From: Streptosporangiaceae bacterium
GTDB taxonomy: Bacteria; Actinomycetota; Actinomycetes; Streptosporangiales; Streptosporangiaceae
Direction: 5' to 3'
NCBI GenBank assembly: GCA_030045295.1
Contig: JASIGD010000538.1
Coordinates: 1 to 20,470 of the forward strand
Length of the DNA stretch: 20,470 nucleotides
The position numbers and the translations under genes are program-made. The notes under the pieces were generated by a model. It ran no database searches. It was not told where the DNA came from and was given only the letters and a program-made list of their open reading frames with translations. This document shows positions 1 to 8,925 of the stretch, piece after piece. Every line of letters begins with the position of its first letter. The stretch's first letter is position 1.

Positions 1-2
1 CA

Positions 3-620
3 CCGCGGCCGCTGCTGGAACTCGGGCCGCTCGCCCGCACCGCCACCGCACAGCAGGCCGCGGACCACGACCGCAAGACCAGCGAGCTCGCCCGGTACAA
101 GCTCGGCCGCCTCACCGCCGACGACCCAGACGGCTACCACCGGGTGCAGTGCCCCGCCACGATAGGCAAGATCCGCTGCCCGCTGCGGCCATCGTCCATG
201 ACACTGGACCGGGACCGGCCCGAGATCCGCCAGCCCCCGGAGCATCCCCAGGCCTGCTGCGCCCAGCAGACCATCACCGTCCCGCCGGACGTGCTCGCCA
301 AGACCGCGCAGAAACACGACTACCCCTCCGCCGCCTGGCGCCGCTCCTACGCCCGCCGCACCGGCGCCGAACGCTGCTTCGCGACCGCCAAAGACCCCGC
401 CACCAACGACATCACCCGCGGCTGGTGCCGCCTCATGGGCCTGGCCCCGCTCATCCTGTTCACCACAACCCTGCTCATCGTCCGCAACCAGCGCATCCTC
501 GCCGCATGGAACACCCGGCAGGAAGAAAACCAGCGACGCGCCGCCCAGGGCCTGCCGCCGAAAACCCGGCGCCGCCGCCGCAAGACCCTCACCGCGCTCG
601 CCGCCCCCGGGCCGCCCTAG
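3..620 (+). CDS. Transposase, C-terminal part (DDE, IS4/IS5-like group), cut by window edge
   Basis: The frame is open from the window edge to the TAG at 618-620, so the gene begins outside the window. A Y-(2)-R-(3)-E-(6)-K arrangement is visible around base 345-390 (Tyr in SYARR, Arg, Glu in GAERC, Lys in FATAK). This is the C-terminal signature of IS4/IS5-type DDE transposases and supplies the third catalytic acid. It is followed by a hydrophobic stretch (LAPLILFTTTLLIV) and a very basic tail of repeated arginines, both frequent in actinobacterial transposases. I cannot tell whether the element is complete or active, since the other two acidic residues and the left terminal repeat are outside. 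No clear terminal inverted repeat is visible after the stop. The exact IS family is unsure. Confidence 0.75.
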   Translation, partial: PRPLLELGPLARTATAQQAADHDRKTSELARYKLGRLTADDPDGYHRVQCPATIGKIRCPLRPSSMTLDRDRPEIRQPPEHPQACCAQQTITVPPDVLAKTAQKHDYPSAAWRRSYARRTGAERCFATAKDPATNDITRGWCRLMGLAPLILFTTTLLIVRNQRILAAWNTRQEENQRRAAQGLPPKTRRRRRKTLTALAAPGPP

Positions 621-806
621 CCGCCAGACGACCGCCCGCACCCGGGAACAGCACCACCTCCGGCACGTCCGGACCCGCACGCAAACAGCGTCAGCATGCC
701 ATGAAACCATCCCCGCGCACACAAAACCACCCGACGAAAACAAGACGTAACCAGCACGGCAACAACCGCAGCCACGCCAGGACACGGGCGCCACAATGTC
801 ACAGGC

Positions 807-837
807 AAACGTGAAAATAGGCCCACTGAAACGTGAA
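807..837. repeat. 9-bp direct repeat in the gap between transposase and tRNA
   Basis: AAACGTGAA occurs at 807-815 and again at 829-837, 22 bp apart. GCCCAC (821-826) also has an inverted copy GTGGGC (847-852) that runs into the tRNA acceptor end. The stretch 621-844 holds no gene that I can support. It may contain the right end of the insertion element, but I see no convincing terminal repeat. Confidence 0.35.
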
Positions 838-844
838 GACCTCC

Positions 845-920
845 TGGTGGGCGCAGTAGGACTTGAACCTACGAACCCCTCGCTTGTAAGGCGAGTGCTC
901 TACCACTGAGCTATGCGCCC
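845..920 (-). tRNA. tRNA-Val (anticodon UAC), CCA encoded
   Basis: The minus strand folds as a full cloverleaf. The 7-bp acceptor stem pairs GGGCGCA with TGCGCCC. The D stem is GCTC/GAGC with loop AGTGGTA. The anticodon stem CTCGC/GCGAG encloses CTTACAA, placing anticodon TAC at 888-886. The T stem GTAGG/CCTAC encloses TTCAAGT. The discriminator base A and a genomically encoded CCA occupy 848-845. UAC reads the valine codons GUA and GUG. The gene is 76 nt including CCA. It lies 59 bp downstream of the acyl-CoA dehydrogenase on the same strand, and its 3' end faces the transposase remnant. Confidence 0.96.
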
Positions 921-979
921 TGGGTCACGGCCGCTGCGGGCAGCGACCGGAACGCAGCTAGCGTACCGGCTCCGGGCGC

Positions 980-2158
980 TCAGGCCGCATCGAGAGGGCT
1001 TATCGAGGGAGCACAGCCTCGGGAGATTAGCTGGCGCGATAACCCGGCAGCGAGATCCGCGATGGCCGCCCGGTGAGCCTGCGGGCCGCCGGCCAGACGC
1101 TCGGCCGACCACGCCCGGCGGTAATGCAGGTGCGCGTCGTGCTCCCAGGTGAACCCGATCCCGCCGAAGAGGCGGAGGGCAGCTTCGGTCACGTCCCGGT
1201 AGGCCTCGCCCGCACGCAGCGCGGCTACGCGAGCTGCCATCGGGGCCTCGGGCACGCCGTCCGCGGTCGCGGCCGCTGCGTACCGGGCGGCTGACGAGAC
1301 CGACTGCAGGTCCTCGAGCATGTCCACACACGAGTAGGCGATCGCCTCGAACGACCCGGCCGGCCTCCCGAACCGTTCCCGGTCGTTGACGTAGACGATG
1401 CTCGCATCCAGGCACCAGCCGATGCCGCCCGCTGCCTCGGCGGAGGTAGCGAGCAGGAATTCATGCTCGGCCTCCTTCAGGGCAGCGGCCGCGTCCTGGC
1501 TAAGCAGCACGGCGGGGGTCGCGTCGAGGGAAGTGATGCTGATGCGCCGGGTCGGGTCCAAGCTCAGCTGCCGGGATACCGCGAACCCCGGGGATCCCGA
1601 CTCCACCAGGAACATGGCGAGGCCAGATTCGGCAACGGCCGGGATCACGACGATGCCTGCCACGTGGCCGGCGATGACGTACCAGCGGCGGCCTGACAGC
1701 TGCCACCCGTCGGGCGCATGTTCGGCCCGGACGCTATCGGATCCGGGCGACCAGTGGCCGGCCTCGTCAGCAGCCGCCACCGTCCCGGTTACCGATCCGT
1801 CAGCCAGCAGTGGCAGCCAGCGTTTGCACGCCTCGCGGTCACCGGCCGCCAGGAGCATGCCGGCGGCCAGGTAAGTAGAAAGGAACGGACCTGGGTACAG
1901 GGCGCGGCCGAGCTCGGCGTGGACCACGGACGCCTCGACCTGGGACATGCCGAGCCCGCCGAACTCTTTGGGAATCGTCAGGCCGCACAGGCCCAGCTCG
2001 CTCGCCAGCCGAGCGTGCAGTTCCGGGCTGTATCCGGCCTCGCCCTCCAGCGAGCCGCGCAGTTCGGCACTGGAAAGCTGGTCGCCAAGAAGGGCGCGGA
2101 CATTGTCCTGCAGAGCACGCTGGTCCCCACTGAGGGAGAGGGATTCGCGAACCGCCAT
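980..2158 (-). CDS. Acyl-CoA dehydrogenase family protein (FadE-like, lacking the usual YEG glutamate)
   Basis: The 392-residue product has the usual size of this flavoprotein family, which introduces an alpha,beta double bond into acyl-CoA. N-terminal helices carry TIPKEFGGLG (61-70). The beta-domain lies near 120-220. The FAD-side motif is NDRERFGRPAGSFEAIAY (259-275), and GGIGFTWEHDAHLHYRRA (332-349) is near the end. That last motif is typical of actinobacterial FadE proteins, many of which work as hetero-oligomers on sterol side chains. Where the canonical catalytic Glu sits in YEGT, this protein reads LAGG (about 355-358), so it may use another base or be the non-catalytic partner. GGAG followed by six bases precedes the ATG. 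Substrate unknown. Confidence 0.9.
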   Translation of the reverse strand: MAVRESLSLSGDQRALQDNVRALLGDQLSSAELRGSLEGEAGYSPELHARLASELGLCGLTIPKEFGGLGMSQVEASVVHAELGRALYPGPFLSTYLAAGMLLAAGDREACKRWLPLLADGSVTGTVAAADEAGHWSPGSDSVRAEHAPDGWQLSGRRWYVIAGHVAGIVVIPAVAESGLAMFLVESGSPGFAVSRQLSLDPTRRISITSLDATPAVLLSQDAAAALKEAEHEFLLATSAEAAGGIGWCLDASIVYVNDRERFGRPAGSFEAIAYSCVDMLEDLQSVSSAARYAAAATADGVPEAPMAARVAALRAGEAYRDVTEAALRLFGGIGFTWEHDAHLHYRRAWSAERLAGGPQAHRAAIADLAAGLSRQLISRGCAPSISPLDAA

Positions 2159-2168
2159 TAGCCGCTCC

Positions 2169-2434
2169 TCACGCGGGGCGCGGGAGGCCGAGGACCCGCC
2201 GTGCGGCGGCGTTCGCCAGGGAGCTCGTCAGGTTGCGCCGCCCAGCCGGTACCCCGGCGCGCTGGGCACCACCGAGGTCCACGCGTTGATTCCCGGACGC
2301 CGGTCTCGGCGACCAGGACCGGCCCGGGAACGCCGGCGACGAAGCCCGGCCCGCTGTTTCATGGTCTCAGACAAAGCGATCTCATTCAGGGCAATCTCCG
2401 GGCCGGGCGTCTCCTCGGTACCCGCGTCAGTCAT
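2169..2434 (-). pseudogene. Small reading frame coupled to the sigma-factor gene, apparently broken by three 1-bp indels
   Basis: An ATG at 2434 lies inside the end of the restored sigma-factor frame (stop at 2429-2427), an arrangement typical of translational coupling. As written the frame runs 68 codons to a TGA near 2228. Third-position GC content, however, suggests the coding frame changes three times, near 2345 (one extra G in GCCGGGCTT), 2293 (one base short in GTCCGGGAA) and 2233 (one base short in GGCGCAACC). Correcting these gives about 88 residues, beginning MTDAGTEETPGPEIAL and ending LANAAARRVLGLPRPA, with a TGA at 2171-2169 just before the Shine-Dalgarno of the downstream dehydrogenase. 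I do not recognise the family. The repair rests on codon-bias reading alone and could be wrong. Confidence 0.35.
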
Positions 2435-2998
2435 CGGCGGAGTGCAGTTCCGTCCTCAGCGAGGACATCGCCAGCGTGGCGTGGCGTCTCACTTCTTCCC
2501 GGCTGAATCCGGTGACCGCCGCGATCTGGGTCTCAGGTAGGTCGGCGAAATACCGCAGCCCAGTACTTCGCGCTGCGCGGTGGGAAGAGCCCACAGCGCC
2601 GAGAGAACGGCGGTGCGTTCGAGTTGGCGGCCAGCCTCATCGTCGCCGGCTTGCCGGTCGGGCGGCCGGGTCGCCGCGCTCGGGTGTGATCGCGGCACGG
2701 AACGCGAGCGATCTACGACCGAACGGCGCAGGCAGCGCAGTGTGCTGTCGGCGTCCGGCAGCGCGGGCCCCCCGCCGCAAACGGCAGCGAACGAGTCCTG
2801 CACGATTTCCTCCGCCGTGGCCAGGTCGGGCACCAGCAGCGCCGCCAGCCTGACCAATGACCGGTAGTGCGTCAGGTAAAGCGCGGTCACCGCGCGGTCG
2901 GCGTCCCGGCCGGGCCGGGCTCCAGGGATCTGGCCGCAGATGTCGTCGTCTGCGTGCCCCGAGGACCTCCGGCCCGGCCCGGTCTTCCAGGTCCGCAT
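2427..2998 (-). pseudogene. ECF-type RNA polymerase sigma factor, frameshifted before region 4
   Basis: The ATG at 2998 has GGGAG seven bases upstream. Region 2 is recognisable in YLTHYRSLVRLAALL and AEEIVQDSFAAV. Region 4 starts with LWALPTAQREVLG, and then the frame is lost. Supplying one C in the minus-strand run GGCTGCGG (near 2555) restores LRYFADLPETQIAAVTGF, then SREEVRRHATLAMSSLRTEL and a stop at 2429-2427. This is a normal helix-turn-helix for recognising a -35 element. Without the repair, translation goes out of frame at this point and stops at 2489, losing the DNA-binding region. The cause is either a true mutation or a base-call error. ECF sigma factors redirect RNA polymerase to small regulons; the target is unknown, though flanking dehydrogenases are candidates. 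Confidence 0.8.
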
Positions 2999-3123
2999 GG
3001 TCGTTCTCCCGGTATCCGGCCGACGGCGTCCGGGGCGGGCCAGCCGGCCGCACCCCGCTCAGTGACAAGAGCCGTTGCCTCCCGCACCGCCAACAACTAT
3101 CACGCGCATCGTCACGGGCTGGT

Positions 3124-4263
3124 TCAGCGGAGCAGTTCCCTGGCGATGACGAGTTGCTGGATCTGGCTGGTGCCTTCGTAGATCCGGAACAGCCGCACGT
3201 CCCGGTAGAGCCTTTCGACAGGGACGCCGCGGATGTACCCGGAGCCGCCGTGGATCTGGACCGCGCGGTCGGCGATCCGCCCGACGGCCTCGCTGGCGAA
3301 GTACTTGGCCGCCGACGGAGCGAGCCGCCGGTCGGTACCCGCGTCGTACTCGGCGGCGGCCTCGAGCACCAGGGACCGGGCGGCGAGGTACTCGGTGTGC
3401 GAGTCCGCCAGCATGGCCTGGACGAGCTGGTACTCGCCGATCTTGTGGCCGCCTTGGGAGCGTTCCTTGGCGTAGGCCACGCTCTCATCGACCAGCCTGG
3501 CCGCGACGCCCACGCAGAGCGCCGCGATCACCAGGCGCCCGTGCGCGAGGCTTCGCATGGCCGTGGCGTAGCCAGCCTGAGCCGCCTCTCCGACGAGCGC
3601 GTCCGCGGGCACGCGGACACCGGTGAACGAGACATCGGCGGTCCAGGCGCCGGCTTGGCCCATCTTGTGGTCGCGGGCCGCCACGACCACCCCGGCGGTA
3701 CGAGCCGGCACGACGAATACGCCGATGCCCTTGCCGGGCGGCGCCTGCGGGTCCGTGCGCGCGAACACCATGAAGACGTCGGCCATCGGGGCGTTGGTGA
3801 TGTAGCGCTTGAGGCCGTCGATGATCCAGCCCCCATCTTCCTGCCGCGCGGTCGTGACCAGCCGGCTCGGGTCCGACCCCGCGTCCGGTTCGGTCAGCGC
3901 GAATGACGCGACCGCGTCACCGGAGGCCAGGCGCGGGAGCCAGTGCTTGCGCTGCTGCTCGGTCCCGGCCAAGACGAGGACCTGGCCGGCGATCCCGTTG
4001 TTCGTGCCGAACAGCGACCGGAACGACGGACAGGTATAGCCGAGCTCGATGGTCACCCGCACCTGCTGTTCCACAGACAGGCCGAGACCGCCATACTCGG
4101 TGGGCAGCGCGTAGCCGTACAGGCCCATCTCCTTGGCCTGCGCGATCAGCCGGGCCGGAATCTCGTCGGTCTCGTCGATGCCGGCTTCTGCGGGCATCAC
4201 CTCGCGCCGGATGAACGCGCGCAGCAGATCGAGCAGCTGGTCGAATTCAGCCTGGGTCACCAT
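3124..4263 (-). CDS. Acyl-CoA dehydrogenase (complete, catalytic Glu present)
   Basis: The product is 379 residues from the chosen start. Family landmarks are ALPTEYGGLGLS (52-63), the flavin/substrate motif ALTEPDAGSDPS (122-133), the loop with KRYITNA (152-158), HGGSGYIRGVPVERLYRD near 340, and the C-terminal RIYEGTSQIQQLVIARE. Glu363 of YEGT is the expected catalytic base. The enzyme oxidises acyl-CoA thioesters with FAD and passes electrons to ETF; chain length is not deducible. I chose ATG 4263 because a TATGGT box (4276-4271) lies seven bases upstream, fitting a leaderless transcript. ATG 4275 would add four residues. Longer starts would cross the divergent DUF3224 gene. The gene stands 125 bp upstream of the broken sigma gene on the same strand. 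Confidence 0.93.
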   Translation of the reverse strand: MVTQAEFDQLLDLLRAFIRREVMPAEAGIDETDEIPARLIAQAKEMGLYGYALPTEYGGLGLSVEQQVRVTIELGYTCPSFRSLFGTNNGIAGQVLVLAGTEQQRKHWLPRLASGDAVASFALTEPDAGSDPSRLVTTARQEDGGWIIDGLKRYITNAPMADVFMVFARTDPQAPPGKGIGVFVVPARTAGVVVAARDHKMGQAGAWTADVSFTGVRVPADALVGEAAQAGYATAMRSLAHGRLVIAALCVGVAARLVDESVAYAKERSQGGHKIGEYQLVQAMLADSHTEYLAARSLVLEAAAEYDAGTDRRLAPSAAKYFASEAVGRIADRAVQIHGGSGYIRGVPVERLYRDVRLFRIYEGTSQIQQLVIARELLR

Positions 4264-4270
4264 GAGCGCG

Positions 4271-4276
4271 ACCATA
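4271..4276 (-). promoter_or_regulatory. -10 element TATGGT, leaderless start of acyl-CoA dehydrogenase
   Basis: TATGGT on the minus strand ends seven bases before the ATG at 4263. A transcript starting the usual six to eight bases downstream would begin at or next to the start codon. There is no Shine-Dalgarno sequence. No convincing -35 box was seen. Confidence 0.45.
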
Positions 4277-4350
4277 GCTCGGGGAAGCCCGGAGGCGGAA
4301 GGGGCCTGCCGGTCAGCTAGGGTCGGGATCTCGTCCGGCATGGTCCGCGC

Positions 4351-4356
4351 AGGAGG
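4351..4356 (+). promoter_or_regulatory. Ribosome binding site AGGAGG deciding between two ATGs
   Basis: AGGAGG lies two bases before an ATG at 4359 and five bases before a second ATG at 4362. The spacing favours the second, so the DUF3224 protein probably starts MTLIARF. Confidence 0.7.
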
Positions 4357-4361
4357 AAATG

Positions 4362-4742
4362 ATGACGCTGATCGCTCGCTTTCAGGTTGACAGCTTTGAG
4401 CCACGGCAGGTATCCGGCCTCGACGCGGACTGGTTCGGCCTGATGACGTTCGCCAAGACCTTTACCTCCGGGATCACCGGCCACGCGACCACCGTGTTCA
4501 TGTCCGCGGGCACCGAAGAAGGCTCCCGGTCCTACGTCGCCACCGAGCGGATCACCGGCCGCACCGACGACGGGCGCGAGGGCTCGGTCACCGTCCAGCA
4601 CGGCGGCCTGGAATCCGACCCCGGCTCCTGGTTCGGGCACATCGTGCCGGGGACCGGCACCGGCGGCTTGGAAGGCTGGACTGGGTCTGCCCGGATCGTC
4701 CACGATGATCGGGGCGCGTACTTCGAGATTGACCTGGCCTGA
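4362..4742 (+). CDS. DUF3224 family protein
   Basis: The 126-residue product is about the usual length for DUF3224. Actinobacterial members of this family are small single-domain beta-rich proteins of unknown function. Matching features are the opening FQVDSFEP, the middle ATERITGRTDD followed by a strand GSVTVQHGG, then IVPGTGTGGLEGWTGSARI and a final beta strand AYFEIDLA. There is no signal peptide or membrane segment, so a cytosolic location is likely. It is followed after 39 bp by the acyl-CoA ligase on the same strand, which suggests one transcript. It is divergent from the acyl-CoA dehydrogenase. A role in the ligase pathway is only inferred from position. Confidence 0.85.
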   Translation: MTLIARFQVDSFEPRQVSGLDADWFGLMTFAKTFTSGITGHATTVFMSAGTEEGSRSYVATERITGRTDDGREGSVTVQHGGLESDPGSWFGHIVPGTGTGGLEGWTGSARIVHDDRGAYFEIDLA

Positions 4743-4781
4743 GCGGCCGGGCCGGCGAGTGAGCTGACAGAAGGGGCTGAC

Positions 4782-6359
4782 GTGGGCGAGGAGAACCTGG
4801 CTAAGCAGGCCGAGCTGGCGCTGGACCAGCAGGGCGACTATGACTCCCTGTTCTACGAAGGCCAGTGGCACTCGAGCGGCTCGCTGGCCGACCGCGCAGC
4901 CAGGTTCGCGACCGGGCTCGCGGATCTCGGCGTCCGCCCCGGTGACCGGCTGCTGGTACTGATGGCCAACTGCCCCGAGGTCCTTATTACCTACAGCGCG
5001 GCGTGGCGGGCAGGCGCGGCGGTAACCCCGCTGATTTTCCTGGTCACCGAGGACGAACTGCGGAACGCACTCGTCGATTCCGGCGCGGTCGGCGTGGTGA
5101 CCACAGCGGAGTTCCTGCCGAAGGTCGCCGCCGCCGTGAAGGGGGACGGCGAGGGGGCTGGGGCACCGGGGGTCCGGTTCGTCGTGGTCCCCGGAGCGGG
5201 GGCGGATGCCCCTGACTATGCCGCTCGGGGCGTGCCCGTACTCGATTTTGCGCAGGTGGCCGCGGCCGAGCCGGGGACCATCGCCGACCGGTCAGGGACC
5301 GACCTGGCCGCCCTGCTTTACACCGGCGGCACGACCGGCCGGTCCAAGGGCGTCCCGCTGACCCACGCGAACCTGTTCTGGTGCGGGTCAGCTGCGCATG
5401 ACGCGTCGGTTCGCGCCAGCATCCTCACCTCGATCCTGCCGCTTCCCCTCGCTCACGCCTACGGCCTGCTGGTCATCTGCGGTGGCATGCACCGGACCGA
5501 CCAGACCAGGACCATCCTCATGCGCTGGTTCGATCCGGCCGGCTGGGTCAAGCTGGCCGGGGACCACCGGGTCCAGGGCAGTGCGCTGGTGCCCTCGATG
5601 ATCCAAATGCTCCTCGGCCAGCCGCTGGAGGGGGCTGATCTGTCCGAGCTGCGCGTGATCTCGTCGGGGGCGGCCCCGCTGGCCGACGAGGTCCGGCGCG
5701 AGTTCGAGGCGCGGGTGCCCTCCGCGACCATCTACGAGGGTTACGGGTGCACCGAGGCGGCGACGTTCATCTCGGCCAACACGATAGACGCGAACCGCGT
5801 CGGCAGTGTCGGGCGCCCGGTCCCGGGTTGCGAGGTGTCGATCCAGGACGACGCTGGCCGGATGCTGGCTCCCGGCCGGGACGGTGAGATCTGCGTGCGC
5901 TCCCCCGGTGTGATGACCGGATACTGGAACTCGCAGGACACCGCGGTCCTCGCGGGTGGCTGGCTGCATACCGGCGACATCGGCCGCGTGGACGAGGATG
6001 GCTACCTGTACGTGGTGGACAGGAAGAAGGACCTGATCCTGCGAGGCGGCTTCAACGTCTTCCCGCGGGACGTGGAGGAGGTGCTGCTGGCTCACCCGGC
6101 GGTCGCGCAGGCCGGAGTGGTGGGGCGGCCGGACGTCCGGCTCGGCGAGGAGGTCGTCGCGTTCGTATCGCTGCGCCCGGGCGCGGAGGCGACCGCTGAG
6201 GAGCTCGTCGAGCACGCCAGGCGGCACCTGGCCGCCAACAAGTACCCGCGGCAGATCACGATCGTGCCCGCCGTCCCGCTGACCACCGTCGGCAAGCTCG
6301 ACCGCAAGAAACTGCGCCAGTGGGTCGCCGACGCGGCGGACGGGCAGGCCCGAGGTTAG
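4782..6359 (+). CDS. AMP-forming acyl-CoA synthetase (class I adenylate-forming enzyme)
   Basis: The 525-residue product activates a carboxylic acid with ATP to an acyl-AMP and then to an acyl-CoA. Motifs run in the family order: the phosphate loop YTGGTTGRSKGVPLTH (about 179-194), YGCTEA (about 320), WLHTGDIGRVDEDGYLYVVDRKKD (about 393-416, Asp ribose contact), GGFNVFPRDVEEVL, and the C-terminal VGKLDRKKL, whose first Lys is the adenylation lysine. The GTG start has AAGGGG five bases upstream. The substrate could be a fatty acid, an aromatic acid or a steroid acid; the sequence alone does not say. The neighbouring acyl-CoA dehydrogenases make beta-oxidation-type chemistry plausible. Its TAG overlaps the convergent fumarylacetoacetase gene by 4 bp. 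Confidence 0.93.
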   Translation: MGEENLAKQAELALDQQGDYDSLFYEGQWHSSGSLADRAARFATGLADLGVRPGDRLLVLMANCPEVLITYSAAWRAGAAVTPLIFLVTEDELRNALVDSGAVGVVTTAEFLPKVAAAVKGDGEGAGAPGVRFVVVPGAGADAPDYAARGVPVLDFAQVAAAEPGTIADRSGTDLAALLYTGGTTGRSKGVPLTHANLFWCGSAAHDASVRASILTSILPLPLAHAYGLLVICGGMHRTDQTRTILMRWFDPAGWVKLAGDHRVQGSALVPSMIQMLLGQPLEGADLSELRVISSGAAPLADEVRREFEARVPSATIYEGYGCTEAATFISANTIDANRVGSVGRPVPGCEVSIQDDAGRMLAPGRDGEICVRSPGVMTGYWNSQDTAVLAGGWLHTGDIGRVDEDGYLYVVDRKKDLILRGGFNVFPRDVEEVLLAHPAVAQAGVVGRPDVRLGEEVVAFVSLRPGAEATAEELVEHARRHLAANKYPRQITIVPAVPLTTVGKLDRKKLRQWVADAADGQARG

Positions 6360-7561
6360 TCCGCCCGTCCAGGACCCGCGGCAGCCGGGAGAATCCGGCC
6401 GGTGATCGCGCCGAAGCCGATCCGGGTCCCGTCGGCGGCCGGAGCGGTGGCGGTGATCGCGACCTCGTCCCCGTCCTCCAGGAAGCTGCGCTCGGACCCA
6501 TCGGCCAGGGCCAGCGGCTCAGCGCCTCCCCAGCTCAGTTCGAGCAGGCAGCCCCGCTGCTCCCGGTCCGGTCCGCTGACCGTGCCGGAGGCGTAGAAGT
6601 CCCCGGTGCGGGTCGACGCGCCGTTCACGGTCATGTGGGCCAGCATCTGGGCCGGTGACCAGTACATGGTGGCGAACGGCGGACGAGACACCACCTGCCC
6701 GTTCAGCCTCACCTCGAGCTGGAGGTCGAGACCGCTTGAGCCGGCATCGGCCAGGTAGGGCAGCGGTTTCGGGTACTGCGGCGGCGAGCCGACCCGCGCG
6801 TGCTCCAGCGCCTCGAGCGGCACGATCCACGGCGAGATCGACGTGGCGAATGACTTGGACAGGAACGGGCCGAGCGGCCGGGACTCCCAGGACTGGATGT
6901 CGCGAGCCGACCAGTCGTTGACCAGGAACACGCCGAAGACATGGTCCGCGAACTCGCCGACGCTCAACGGTGCGGACGAGCCAACGCCCACCACGAATCC
7001 GACCTCGGCCTCGAAGTCCAGCTGCTGCGACGCGCCGACCGTCGGGGCGAACGCACCAGGTAGCTGACCACGCGGACGGCTGACCGGGGTGCCCGAGACC
7101 ATCACGGTGCCCGAACGTCCGTGGTAGCCGATGGGCTGATATTTCCAGTTGGGCGTGAGTGGCTCCGCGCCTGGCCGGAAGAGCCGCCCGACGTTGGTGG
7201 CGTGATGCTCGCTGGCGTAGAAGTCGACGTAGTCGCCCACCTCGAACGGCAGGTGCAGCCGCACCTCCGACAGCGGATACAGCGCGGCTTCGACGGTGGC
7301 GCGGTGTCGTTCGGCGGTCAGCAGCTCGGTGATCGTGGCCCGAGCCTCGCTCCACTGGCCGCGGCCCCGCGCCATGAACGCGTTCAGGGACGGCTCGCCG
7401 AAGACCGGGTCAGCGAGCGCGGAGAGCAGGTCAAGGACCGAGTCGCCGAATCGGACCCCGACCCTGGGGGCCGACGGGTACCCGTCGTGGCCCGAGAACA
7501 CGCCGTAGGGCAGGTTCGCGAGGCCGAACCGCGAATCGGGTGGCAGTTCGAGCCAGGTCAT
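6356..7561 (-). CDS. fahA: Fumarylacetoacetase
   Basis: The 401-residue product hydrolyses 4-fumarylacetoacetate to fumarate and acetoacetate, the last step of tyrosine and homogentisate breakdown. The length and the N-terminal domain (LPYGVFS, PRVGVRFGDSVLDL) match true fumarylacetoacetases rather than the shorter FAH-fold hydrolases. Visible active-site positions are Asp113 in YVDFYASEHHATNVG (metal), His119/120 (general base), Glu184 and Glu186 in FEAEVGF, and Asp216 in VNDWSARDIQ. PNWKYQPIGYHGRSG is also diagnostic. It starts 8 bp after the citrate synthase stop on the same strand, with GAGGAGG inside the end of gltA, so the two are co-transcribed. No homogentisate dioxygenase is in the window. 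A fumarylpyruvate or related substrate cannot be excluded. Confidence 0.93.
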   Translation of the reverse strand: MTWLELPPDSRFGLANLPYGVFSGHDGYPSAPRVGVRFGDSVLDLLSALADPVFGEPSLNAFMARGRGQWSEARATITELLTAERHRATVEAALYPLSEVRLHLPFEVGDYVDFYASEHHATNVGRLFRPGAEPLTPNWKYQPIGYHGRSGTVMVSGTPVSRPRGQLPGAFAPTVGASQQLDFEAEVGFVVGVGSSAPLSVGEFADHVFGVFLVNDWSARDIQSWESRPLGPFLSKSFATSISPWIVPLEALEHARVGSPPQYPKPLPYLADAGSSGLDLQLEVRLNGQVVSRPPFATMYWSPAQMLAHMTVNGASTRTGDFYASGTVSGPDREQRGCLLELSWGGAEPLALADGSERSFLEDGDEVAITATAPAADGTRIGFGAITGRILPAAAGPGRAD

Positions 7562-7569
7562 CGACCCGG

Positions 7570-8856
<1,287 letters not shown>

Positions 8857-8862
8857 GTCTAG

Positions 8863-8868
8863 ACCATA
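8863..8868 (-). promoter_or_regulatory. -10 element TATGGT, leaderless start of gltA
   Basis: TATGGT on the minus strand is followed by CTAGAC and then the ATG, placing the expected transcription start at the start codon. A weak -35 candidate TGTCGA lies 18 bases upstream. No ribosome binding site is present. Confidence 0.55.
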
Positions 8869-8925
8869 GGCGGTACAGGCGGGTGCTCGACAGACCCTAT
8901 CGGCTGGTGTCTCAGCGTGCGATCC

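Noticed and set aside
149..814. Long plus-strand frame of 221 codons overlapping the transposase
   Set aside because: It is a +2 shadow of the transposase frame and continues through the non-coding gap. Its product is Arg/Pro/His-rich with no domain, while the other frame carries the Y-R-E-K signature.
2637..3488. 283-codon minus-strand frame spanning the sigma gene and the end of the dehydrogenase
   Set aside because: It is out of frame with both recognisable proteins and has a low-complexity Arg/Ser/Pro composition, typical of a shadow in GC-rich DNA.
2857..3906. 349-codon plus-strand frame opposite the second acyl-CoA dehydrogenase
   Set aside because: It is antisense to a protein with full family motifs. 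Long antisense frames are common where third positions are nearly all G or C.
4264..4404. 47-residue N-terminal extension of the second acyl-CoA dehydrogenase
   Set aside because: It would cross the divergent DUF3224 gene with its AGGAGG site and adds no family sequence; a -10 box sits just before ATG 4263.
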